The notes beneath the pieces are model-generated. The model was not told the DNA's origin and searched no databases. It saw only the letters and a list, made by a program, of their open reading frames with translations. DNA of 64,000 nucleotides from Globodera rostochiensis (taxonomy: Eukaryota > Nematoda > Chromadorea > Rhabditida > Heteroderidae): contig JAEVLN010000025.1 of the NCBI GenBank assembly GCA_018350325.1, positions 599,799-663,798 of the forward strand, written 5' to 3'. The position numbers and the translations under genes were made by a program. Each line of letters opens with the position of its first letter. Positions within the stretch are counted from its first letter, which is position 1. Below, piece by piece: positions 41,319-50,612 of the stretch.

Positions 41319-43925
41319 TGTGCTAAAAAGAGATAGTCAGGCGGCGAGAGTAATTTGGACATGAACGCACCCCATCTAAAAATTATTTTAATTTAATTTC
41401 TGAAAATTTTATTTTTTATTGAAATAGTGTGCTAAAAAGAGAGAGTCAGGCGGCGAGAATAATTTGGAAATAAACGCACCCCATCTAAAAATTGTTTTGT
41501 TTACTTTCTTGAACATTTTATTTTTTGAAGAAATAGTGTGCTAAAAAGAGAGAGTCAGTCGGCGAGAGTAATTTGGAAATGAACGCACCCCATCTAAAAA
41601 TTGTTTTGTTTACTTTCTTGAACATTTTATTTTTTGAAGAAATAATGTGCTAAAAAGAAGAGTCAGGCGGCGAGAGTAATTTGAACATGAACGCACCCCA
41701 TCTAAAAATTATTTTAATTTAATTTCTGGAAATTTTATTTTTTGAAGAAATAGTGTGCTAAAAAGAGAGAGTCAGACGGCGAGAGTAATTTGGACATCAA
41801 CGCTCCCCACCTAAAAATTGTTTTAGTTTAATTTCTGAACATTTTATTTTTTGAAGAAATAGTGTGCTAAAAAGAGAGAGTCAGGCGGCGAGAGTAATTT
41901 GGAAACGAACGCACCCCATCTAAATATTGTTTTAGTTTATTTTCTGAAAATTTTATTTTTTGAAGAAATAGTGTGCTAAAAAGAGAGAGTCAGGCGGCGA
42001 GAGTAATTTTGACATAAACGCACCCCATCTAAAAATTGTTTTAGTTTAATTTCTGAAATTTGTATTTTTTTGAAGAAATAGTGTGCTAAAAAGAGAGAGT
42101 CAGTCGGCGAGAGTATTGGAAATGAACGCACCCCATCTAAAAATTGTTTTGTTTACTTTCTTGAACATTTTATTTTTTGAAGAAATAATGTGCTAAAAAG
42201 AAGAGTCAGGCGGCGAGAGTAATTTGAACATGAACGCACCCCATCTAAAAATTATTTTAATTTAATTTCTGAAAATTTTATTTTTTGAAGAAATAGTGTG
42301 CTAAAAAGAGAGAGTCAGACGGCGAGAGTAATTTGGACATCAACGCTCCCCATCTAAAAATTGTTTTAGTTTAATTTCTGAACATTTTATTTTTTGAAGA
42401 AATAGTGTGCTAAAAAGAGAGAGTCAGGCGGCGAGAGTAATTTGGAAATGAACGCACCCCATCTAAAAATTGTTTTAGTTTAATTTCTGGAAATTTTATT
42501 TTTTGAAGAAATAGTGTGCTAAAAAGAGAGAGTCAGTCGGCGAGAGTAATTTGGAAATGAACGCACCCCATCTAAAAATTGTTTAGTTACTTTTTTGAAA
42601 ATTTTATTTTTTGGAGAAATAGTGTGCTAAAAAGAGAGAGTCAGACGGCGAGAGTAATTTGAGATGAACACACCCCATCTAAAAATTGTTTTAGTTACTT
42701 TTTTGAGTATTTCATTTTTTGGAGAAATAGTGTGCTAAAAAGAGAGAGTCAGGCGGCGAGAGTAATTTGGACATGAACGCACCCCATCTAAAAATTATTT
42801 TAATTTAATTTCTGAAAATTTTATTTTTTATTGAAATAGTGTGCTAAAAAGAGAGAGTCAGGCGGCGAGAATAATTTGGAAATAAACGCACCCCATCTAA
42901 AAATTGTTTTGTTTACTTTCTTGAACATTTTATTTTTTGAAGAAATAGTGTGCTAAAAAGAGAGAGTCAGTCGGCGAGAGTAATTTGGAAATGAACGCAC
43001 CCCATCTAAAAATTGTTTTGTTTACTTTCTTGAACATTTTATTTTTTGAAGAAATAATGTGCTAAAAAGAAGAGTCAGGCGGCGAGAGTAATTTGAACAT
43101 GAACGCACCCCATCTAAAAATTATTTTAATTTAATTTCTGAACATTTTATTTTTTGAAGAAATAATGTGCTAAAAAGAAGAGTCAGGCGGCGAGAGTAAT
43201 TTGAACATGAACGCACCCCATCTAAAAATTATTTTAATTTAATTTCTGAAAATTTTATTTTTTGAAGAAATAGTGTGCTAAAAAGAGAGAGTCAGACGGC
43301 GAGAGTAATTTGGACATCAACGCTCCCCATCTAAAAATTGTTTTAGTTTAATTTCTGAACATTTTATTTTTTGAAGAAATAGTGTGCTAAAAAGAGAGAG
43401 TCAGGCGGCGAGAGTAATTTGGAAATGAACGCACCCCATCTAAAAATTGTTTTAGTTTAATTTCTGAAATTTGTATTTTTTTGAAGAAATAGTGTGCTAA
43501 AAAGAGAGAGTCAGTCGGCGAGAGTAATTTGGAAATGAACGCACCCCATCTAAAAATTATTTTAATTTAATTTCTGAAAATTTTATTTTTTGAAGAAATA
43601 GTGTGCTAAAAAGAGAGAGTCAGACGGCGAGAGTAATTTGGACATCAACGCTCCCCATCTAAAAATTGTTTTAGTTTAATTTCTGAACATTTTATTTTTT
43701 GAAGAAATAGTGTGCTAAAAAGAGAGAGTCAGGCGGCGAGAGTAATTTGGAAATGAACGCACCCCATCTAAAAATTGTTTTAGTTTAATTTCTGAAATTT
43801 GTATTTTTTTGAAGAAATAGTGTGCTAAAAAGAGAGAGTCAGTCGGCGAGAGTAATTTGGAAATGAACGCACCCCATCTAAAAATTATTTTAATTTAATT
43901 TCTGAAAATTTTATTTTTTATTGAA
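41319..43925. repeat. satellite array 1, ~108-bp monomers
   Basis: About 24 head-to-tail monomers of 107-110 bp with TGTGCTAAAAAGAGAGAGTC, GGCGGCGAGAGTAATTTGG, GCACCCCATCTAAAAATTG and CATTTTATTTTTTGAAGAAA. Variant order repeats: the segment around 41455 recurs at 42867 (1412 bp, 13 monomers), and the CAGACGGCGAG...CATCAACGCTCCCC variant recurs at 41773, 42316, 43293 and 43621. It therefore has higher-order structure. Non-coding. Confidence 0.95.
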
Positions 43926-43985
43926 CCCAGAAAACAATATATCTATAATCCATATTTTCCATATTTGTCCTTATTTCGCTATTTT

Positions 43986-45372
43986 TCAAAAATTCCTTAA
44001 CAAAAATGCAGTAAAAACGAAAAATACACCCCTAAGGATCGACTCGCGTATGGTTTTATTAAACGCCAAATAAAAGACCGGAGGCAATCCTTGGGATAAA
44101 CAAGATTAGTTAAATAAAAACAAGGCAGAATTGCCGATACCATGAACGTGTAACCTAAATCAAAAAAAAATCAAGATTTTGTTAAGTGTTTTTGACCAAG
44201 CAAATTCGGCAAGGGTGATCATCCACTGGTTGACTTCGTTGTTTTGTATGTAAACGTAAAGAAAGCCGGTCAATGTGTTGATCAGGGATACGAAAAACAC
44301 TTCAATAAAGATCTAAACCAAGCAAAATATTTAGAAAGTGATCAAAATTAGTTTAAACTTTAAAGTGATCAAAAACAATGACCCGAATTTGCACTGCGTC
44401 CATTTCGGAGAGGACAGCGCCAAACTTTCGGCGGCTCTTTCGAACGTCGTAAAAAAGTTTGGCGGCAAATATCAGATAAATAAGCGGGCTCAAAAGTGCC
44501 ACGGCAATGTTATGCACTCTGTGCAGCCAGTGTTCGTACTTAATTTTGGAAATAATAATTTAATCAAAAATATTATTTTTTTAAAACTATTTTCGACTCT
44601 TAAACACTGCCAATTTGTTCTGATCACCTCCTCGTGTTGATCATCACCGGTGCGATAGTCAGCAAATGGGTAGAAGAACCAGGCGAAGTAAATGCTGCTG
44701 TACACGACGGGTTTCATGAACAAAGCCCAATAAAGGGCGTAAAGGGAGCAGCCGGTGATCCAAAGCGATGTGCGGGGGCCCGAGAACAAAATGTGCGCGA
44801 AACGGGGGGAGACGAGATCGAGACAGCGATGGAATGCCAAAATCTTTAAGCCATAGGCATTAAATTTGTTTTACCTGTTCCATTAAAGCAGTGACAAATT
44901 TACCAAATCAGCAATAGTTTCGGCACCCCAGAAACCTTAAAAAGAAAAATGAAAAGATTATTTTCACAAAGCCGTTTTCAACCTAGCGATGCCATTCCTA
45001 CAAAATACATCAGTGTCGGATAGGAGCAGAAAACGGCACCGCGCAGATTGGCCCAACCGGAGAACAAGCCGGGAACCCACAAAATGCCCAAATCGGTGAT
45101 TCCGATATAGAAGAGCAACTTGTAGCAGGAGTTGTCCCGCATATGCTTCCAAATGGAATAAATGCAGGGAACGTACAGAACATTCATTGATCAGATTAAA
45201 TGATCAAGCCACGATCGGTAGATTATCTCACATAATAAATGGCGCACAACACGCAAACAGCGATTGACTCCGGCACAAACTGCCGACGCTCCAGTGCAAT
45301 CGAGTTAATCTCCAGTCCTGTACAGTTGTACAGCCGTTCGTACTCGGCATGGCGAAAGAAGAACAGCTCCAT
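43986..45372 (-). pseudogene. srt-type serpentine chemoreceptor, probably damaged
   Basis: Exons read on minus: 45232-45372, 44983-45187, 44875-44935, 44628-44843, 44383-44538, 44197-44312, 44141-44154 and 43986-44089. The product shows LYNCTGLEIN near the N-terminus, then hydrophobic helices YVPCIYSIWKHMRDNSCYKL, GILWVPGLFSGW, VLAFHRCLDLVSP-like LAFHRCLDLVSPRFA, WALFMKPVVYSSIYFAWFF, ALLSPLIYLIFAAKLFYDVR and VFFVSLINTLTGF, and ends HGLPPVFYLAFNKTIRES. This order is that of nematode class T 7TM receptors (7TM_GPCR_Srt), thought to act in chemosensation. Lesions: intron 1 has no AG acceptor, one base is missing in exon 3 (44890-44910), and the last 17 codons come from a dispersed repeat also seen at 50836. 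The exon at 44141 is only 14 bases. Confidence 0.8.
44141..44154 (-). other. 14-nt microexon of the srt-type gene
   Basis: Bounded by TTTAG and GTATCG. It supplies the bases that link AEFAW (exon 6) to HGLPPVFYL (exon 8) in frame, giving AWLHVHGLPP, the order expected at the seventh helix of this family. Confidence 0.6.
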
Positions 45373-45379
45373 CAAAAAC

Positions 45380-45689
45380 TTAATGATTTCAACAATATAT
45401 GAAAGTTAACTTTCCCGTAATTAGACAAAAAAAAAAAAATTAAAACCTGTGGCAAAAGTCAGTACATTTCGAACGCGTGATTATTAAATTTTGAATTAGA
45501 ATTTTTAAGCAACTCTCTTCTCCGTTGCCATGTTTACATTTTTATGTGAACGATTATTGTATGATTGTATTTGTCGGATTAGTTTTGTAGATGGAAAGCT
45601 CGATTTAGAAAAGAAATTAAAAACCGTTAAAAATATTTCGGATCGGATTATTTGATAATTGTTGTTTTTAAAAATATGAATATGCGTTG
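45380..45689. other. upstream of the receptor gene, no gene
   Basis: Includes GATGGAAAGCTCGATTTAGA to AAAAATATTTCGGATC (45590-45645), repeated at 49023-49080. Nothing else recognised. Confidence 0.4.
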
Positions 45690-45855
45690 ATAAATGTTTG
45701 GAACTTTCGCTTATTTTTCTGCTGGCAAAACTTTCAAAATGATCAGAAAAGCTTTGCTCGTTTGGATTCTTTTGAGCAGTTGATTTATTCTCAACTTCTG
45801 TTGTCTTTTTCCCTTTTTATACCACTCCATCAATTCCCATTCAACTTAATAAAGC
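45690..45855 (-). pseudogene. subfamily A variant fragment
   Basis: Minus-strand reading gives part of the variant insert (TTGAGAATAAATCAACTGCT; SFSDHFESFASRKISE-like) only. It is the fourth copy of this variant in the window, none of which is intact. It abuts the GC-rich minisatellite. Confidence 0.65.
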
Positions 45856-45884
45856 AAGTCAAAATTTTGGATAACCAAAACTTG

Positions 45885-47140
45885 CGGCCAGAATTTTGAG
45901 GTCCGAAACTTACGGCCCCGAAACTTGCGGCCCGTGTTTTGCGGTCCGAAACTTGCGGCCCGAATTTTGCGGCCCCGAAACTTGCGGCCCGAATTTTGCG
46001 GCCCCGAAATTTGCGGCCCGTATTTTGCGGCCCCGAAATTTGCGGCCCGTATTTCGCGGTCCGAAACTTGCGGCCCGTATTTTGCGGCCCCGAAATTTGC
46101 GGCCCGTATTTCGCGGTCCGAAACTTGCGGCCCGTATTTTGCGGTCCGAAACTTGCGGCCCGAATTTTGCGGCCCCGAAACTTGCGGCCCGAATTTTGCG
46201 GCCCCGAAATTTGCGGCCCGTATTTTGCGGCCCCGAAATTTGCGGCCCGTATTTCGCGGTCCGAAACTTGCGGCCCGTATTTTGCGGCCCCGAAATTTGC
46301 GGCCCGTATTTCGCGGTCCGAAACTTGCGGCCCGTATTTTGCGGTCCGAAACTTGCGGCCCGAATTTTGCGGCCCCGAAACTTGCGGCCCGTGTTTTGCG
46401 GCCCCGAAACTTGCGGCCCGAATTTTGCGGCCCCGAAATTTGCGGCCCGTATTTTGCGGCCCCGAAATTTGCGGCCCCGAAACTTGCGGCCCGAATTTTG
46501 CGGCCCCGAAACTTGCGGCCCGAATTTTGCGGCCCCGAAATTTGCGGCCCGTATTTTGCGGCCCCGAAATTTGCGGCCCGTATTTCGCGGTCCGAAACTT
46601 GCGGCCCGTATTTTGCGGCCCCGAAATTTGCGGCCCGTATTTCGCGGTCCGAAACTTGCGGCCCGTATTTTGCGGTCCGAAACTTGCGGCCCGAATTTTG
46701 CGGCCCCGAAACTTGCGGCCCGTGTTTTGCGGTCCGAAACTTGCGGCCCGAATTTTGCGGCCCCGAAACTTGCGGCCCGTGTTTTGCGGTCCGAAACTTG
46801 CGGCCCGAATTTTGCGGCCCCGAAACTTGCGGCCCGAATTTTGCGGCCCCGAAATTTGCGGCCCGTATTTCGCGGTCCGAAACTTGCGGCCCGTATTTTG
46901 CGGCCCCGAAATTTGCGGCCCGTATTTCGCGGTCCGAAACTTGCGGCCCGTATTTTGCGGCCCCGAAATTTGCGGCCCGTATTTTGCGGCCCCGAAACTT
47001 GCGGCCCGAATTTTGCGGCCCGAATTTTGCGGCCCGAATTTTGCGGCCCGAATTTTGCGGGCCGAATTTTGCGGCCCGAATTTTGCGGCCCCGAAACTTG
47101 CGGCCTGAATTTTGCGGCCCGAATTTTGCGGCCCCGAATA
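45885..47140. repeat. GC-rich 17-18 bp minisatellite
   Basis: About 70 copies of (C)CCCGAAACTTGCGG / CCCGAATTTTGCGG / CCCGTATTTTGCGG variants, with recurring blocks such as GTATTTCGCGGTCCGAAACT. The units lack stops, so long open frames appear in several frames of both strands. None has a start context, signal or conserved domain, and all encode the same Arg/Pro/Ala/Phe-rich repeat. Not coding. Confidence 0.9.
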
Positions 47141-47344
47141 ACATTTTTGTTGAAAAAATGCGTAAAAATTTTCTAAATTTGCCGATTTTCGAATTTTTCA
47201 ATTTTTTGAGAACTTCTGTGCTGAAGCAGGAAAAAATTTTTGAGTTTTTTGATGGACTAAATAATTTTACACTAAAACATTATCATAAAATGCAAAGTGC
47301 TATTCCAACGCGTAATAACATCTTTAAATTTAGAAATTTAAAAA

Positions 47345-47545
47345 TTGTTTATGCAATTGCTGTCGTTTAAATTGTTTTTTCCAATTTTCAACATTTTGGC
47401 AATGTTCTCGTCACTAATTTTAGGGGTTTTGTTTTTAATTTCATAATAACGTTTCATCAATTCCATTTGTTCGCTGTTGGCATATTTATAGTTTGGTTCT
47501 GTAAAAGAATTTTTGTTTAATGTAAATATTAGGGTTATTGGCAGT
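47345..47545 (-). pseudogene. subfamily B exon 2 fragment
   Basis: Minus-strand reading gives the end of the intron (TTTTACAG), then EPNYKYANSEQMELMKRYYE, IKNKTPKISDENIAKMLKIG and a truncated WKK.FKRQQLH. An internal deletion removes part of the recognition helix. Exon 1 is absent. Confidence 0.7.
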
Positions 47546-47724
47546 CGGTTAACCCAACCGAAACCGAAATTCACTGAATATTTAAATTGAAAAATTTGAA
47601 GAATTTTGGGGAATTTTATATTAATTTAGAAACATTTATGCGCATATTTATTTTTTTTTTCAAATAATCCGACCCAAAAACAATAATAAATTCTTCGCAA
47701 CGGGCATACAAAGTTCGTATATTT

Positions 47725-48633
47725 TTAAAGGTTCTTAATTTCATCTTTATATTGTTTTTTCCATTTACATAGATTGCTTCTTGAGATTTTCAACAAATCT
47801 GCAATGCCACAATCACTCATTTTCGGATTTTCTCCTTTTATTTTGGCATATTTCTTCAAAATTCCAATTTTTGTTGCATCAGAAAGTTTTTTGCTGACAG
47901 AAATGCCAAATTTGCGCTTCCATTCAATAATTGTACTTTTAGAAACGCCCAATTTTTTTGCAATTTTATCATCAAGTTTATTTTTTGAACCGCTTTTAAG
48001 TTTGGCCTCCTTACATTTGCTTTTTATCTTTTCAAATTGTTTTAATATTTGAAGTTTTTCTACATCAGAAAACTTTGACTTTTTGTCTTTTTTTAGACCC
48101 AATTTTTCTATCCATTTGTATAATTTATAGCGACTCACACCCAAACTATTTGATATTTTTGACTCAATTTGATTCCATTCTTTAGCTGAGTGTGCGCCTG
48201 TTTTTTCCCGATAATTTTCTTTTATTTCACGGAACTTTTGAATAATTTCACGTTTTTGCTGATCAGATTCAATTTTTTCACATTCATTTGACTCATTTTG
48301 CTGTTCATTAACACTTTGATCTTGATCTGGCGCTGAATTGTCTTCGTCTTCCGACCAATTTTCAGCATAAATTTCATCAAATTTCTGTTTCAATATTTCA
48401 TCAATATTTTTCTGATCAAAAGTGATTGGAGCTTGTCCGTCTTGAACTTCTTCTTTAACATGACGACAGTTCAAATTTTTTGAATTATTACTTTCATCGT
48501 CCCATCCTTTTCCAAATATTTCATCAAATGATTTGTAAAGTTTTGATTCCTGTCCATGTTCGCCTACAGAATTAGCATTTTTAATTAAAAAAATTTCAAA
48601 AGATGAAATAGTAATTAATATCCAAAATTTCAT
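47725..48633 (-). CDS. secreted HTH-repeat protein, subfamily A (intact)
   Basis: 302 residues. Signal peptide MKFWILITISSFEIFLIKNA, FDEIFGKGW and FDEIYAENW motifs, linker DQSVNEQQNESNECEK. Three HTH-like units: REIIQKFREIKENYREKTG ... LYKWIEKLGLK, LQILKQFEKIKSKCKEAKLK ... STIIEWKRKFGIS and TKIGILKKYAKIKGE ... LCKWKKQYKDEIKNL. The start uses MKFW as in the 12674 and 16945 copies, while the plus-strand copies use MKVW or similar, so the minus-strand A genes form a sub-branch. The conserved upstream block (48700-48830) and a 3' flank resembling the other copies (47700) are present. Function unknown. Confidence 0.8.
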   Translation of the reverse strand: MKFWILITISSFEIFLIKNANSVGEHGQESKLYKSFDEIFGKGWDDESNNSKNLNCRHVKEEVQDGQAPITFDQKNIDEILKQKFDEIYAENWSEDEDNSAPDQDQSVNEQQNESNECEKIESDQQKREIIQKFREIKENYREKTGAHSAKEWNQIESKISNSLGVSRYKLYKWIEKLGLKKDKKSKFSDVEKLQILKQFEKIKSKCKEAKLKSGSKNKLDDKIAKKLGVSKSTIIEWKRKFGISVSKKLSDATKIGILKKYAKIKGENPKMSDCGIADLLKISRSNLCKWKKQYKDEIKNL

Positions 48634-48900
48634 AACTTCAATGCCGTAAGAAATTTAATTTATTGAAAATTTTCTTAAGAATTCTTTAGATTTTATTGAA
48701 TTGATAATAATTTAAGTACCTAATAAACTAGTTTTTGTCAATATTAACTCAATGTTTATTAATACAATGCTTTATATTGATTTCTTGAAAAGATTAAATC
48801 GTTCAAAGCCAAAATTCTTTCAATTAAAATATTAAATAATAACATACAGGCAATAAATATTATTTTATTTAGAAAAATCGAATAATAATAGTAAATTTTT
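48634..48900 (-). promoter_or_regulatory. conserved upstream block of subfamily A
   Basis: Plus-strand reading: AACTAGTTTTTGTCAATATT, AATGCTTTATATTGATTTC, AATCGTTCAAAGCCAAAATT and, further out, GGCAATAAATATTATTTTAT. Same order and spacing as at 8395-8505. Confidence 0.5.
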
Positions 48901-48959
48901 ATACAATTAATATTCACCCAATTTTATTTATTACAACAAAAATTAATGTTTACACGAAT

Positions 48960-49525
48960 GTTTAAGCCTAAGCTTAACGAACCCGGGTGGCTTAGGCCTA
49001 AGCCTAACGAACCCCTAAGATTAGATGGAAAGCTCGATTTAGAAAAGAAATTAAAAACCGTTAAAAATATTTCTGATCTTGAGATTTTTTCAAACAAAAA
49101 TCCGAGCCCTACTTATTAGTAAAATAGTACGAAGTTTATTTATAAACCAATACAGGGAATGTAATCTCGACAGTGACTGAATTCGACAGTGAACTATTTC
49201 ACCTCCTTTTGATCTTTTTCAGACTTTTTCGACAGTGATGGATTTCGACATTGGACGATTTCGACAGTTAACTATAACTCGTCCGGAAAAAATTGAAAAA
49301 TATCAAAAAACCAAAAGTTTTTCCTGTAATTATCAATCGACACTTCTCATCAAGACAAAAAGAGTAAATAAAATTATGTGAGCAACAATTCTGAGACGAG
49401 TTACAGCTGTTTGAATAGTGTAAAAGTTAGCGACTATCTTTGCTGATTTTCAGGATCGCGACTAGGTCGGATTCTCCATTCATGCCTCACACTTTCACTT
49501 TTAAATATTTTTCATTTTAAAAGTA
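48960..49525. repeat. short dispersed repeats
   Basis: 48965-49020: GGCTTAGGCCTAAGCCTAAC. 49023-49080: repeat shared with 45590. 49160-49280: CGACAGTGA/TTTCGACA words related to the tail of the 30860 gene. No gene. Confidence 0.5.
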
Positions 49526-49529
49526 AAAA

Positions 49530-49918
49530 ACCATGGGGGGACCTTGGTCAAAAGTTCGTTAGGCTTAGGCCTAAGCCACCTAGATTTGGGGTTCGCAAGG
49601 CTTAGGCTTAGGCCTAAGACACCCTGGCTTGGAGTTTACGCTTAGGCCTAAGCCACTCTGCGCTTAGGATTTGTTAGGCTTATGCTTAGGTCGTCCAGAG
49701 CTTAGGGGTTCATCTCAGAGTGGCATAGGCCTAAGCCTAAGCCTAGCGAACCCCAATGGCTTATGCCTAAGCCTAACGAACCCCTAAGTATCTACCTTTT
49801 GTGTGATTAATGGTAAAAAAAATCAAAAATCATAGATTTTCAAAATCTTAGATGTTGTCATATCGTATTGTCAAATTCGTGATCAGCACCCTTGAAAACC
49901 CCATATATGATGTTTTTA
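49530..49918. repeat. dispersed palindromic element with TTAGGC-like repeats, copy 2
   Basis: Same order as 33265-33625: GACCTTGGTCAAAAGTTCG, GTTAGGCTTAGGCCTAAGCC, the inverse block, CTACCTTTTGTGTGATTAAT, and GTGATCAGCACCCTTGAAAA to CATATATGATG. Confidence 0.75.
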
Positions 49919-49996
49919 AAATCATTAAATACTAAATATTTTTTCTAAAGCGTGACCATTTATTCAAACGCTCCCCGAGTTCGAGTTCTCAATTTC

Positions 49997-50612
49997 CTAA
50001 ACATTTGCCGCGGCATTCTCTTCAACAGAATGTCCATCGACAGAATTTGGATGCAATTCCTGTCGTTTAAATTGCTTTTTCCATTTATACAAAGTATCAA
50101 TTCCAATTTTCAATATTTTGGCAATGTCCGCGTCACTAATTTTAGACTTTTGTTCCTTAATTTCATAATAACGTTTCATCAATTTATTTTGTTCGCTGAG
50201 GGGATATTTATTTGGTTCTGTAAAAGAATTATTAATTAATATTAAAAATAATAAAATTGGGCTTGAAATACTCACTGGTTTGGCCAAGTTCACTTTTCCA
50301 CCTGTAAATTGTTCTAAAACTGAGGCCCAATTCTTTCGCGACAGTTTCATTTATTTCATTTTGATGAGAATTATTGAATCCGTCACGCTTTAACTCGGCT
50401 TTCTTTTGATCAAATTTCTTTATCAATTTATTTTTTGGCTTTTTTTGGCTTAAGCCAAATTCTTATTCCATTTATATATTTTTTTGCGATTGACTCGCAA
50501 ATGTTTAGCAATTTTTTCCTCAATTGTAACTCTTTCTTTATCAGAATATTTACCTTTTTTCTTAAATTCGTCTTTTATTGCGTGAAATTTGGCAACAATT
50601 TTACGTTTTTGA
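49997..50612 (-). pseudogene. subfamily B gene, 5'-truncated, chimeric with the 53515 gene
   Basis: Exon 2 is 49997-50217 and the remaining exon 1 part 50276-50612. Unit 1 (KRKIVAKFHAIKDEFKKKGK) and unit 2 (IKKFDQKKAELKRDGFNNSH) and the intron are nearly identical to the gene at 53515-54457, but exon 2 is clearly different (YYEIKEQKSKISDADIAKIL against YYEIKNQNPKNSDKEIAKML). Signal peptide, acidic region and repeats are missing: homology stops at 50612. A one-base loss after IYKW shifts the frame between units 1 and 2. The copies lie in inverted orientation 3 kb apart. Confidence 0.75.

Noticed and set aside
45846..47370. Very long overlapping open frames on both strands
   Set aside because: All come from a 17-18 bp stop-free GC-rich repeat; several frames are open at once and none has a signal, domain or splice context.
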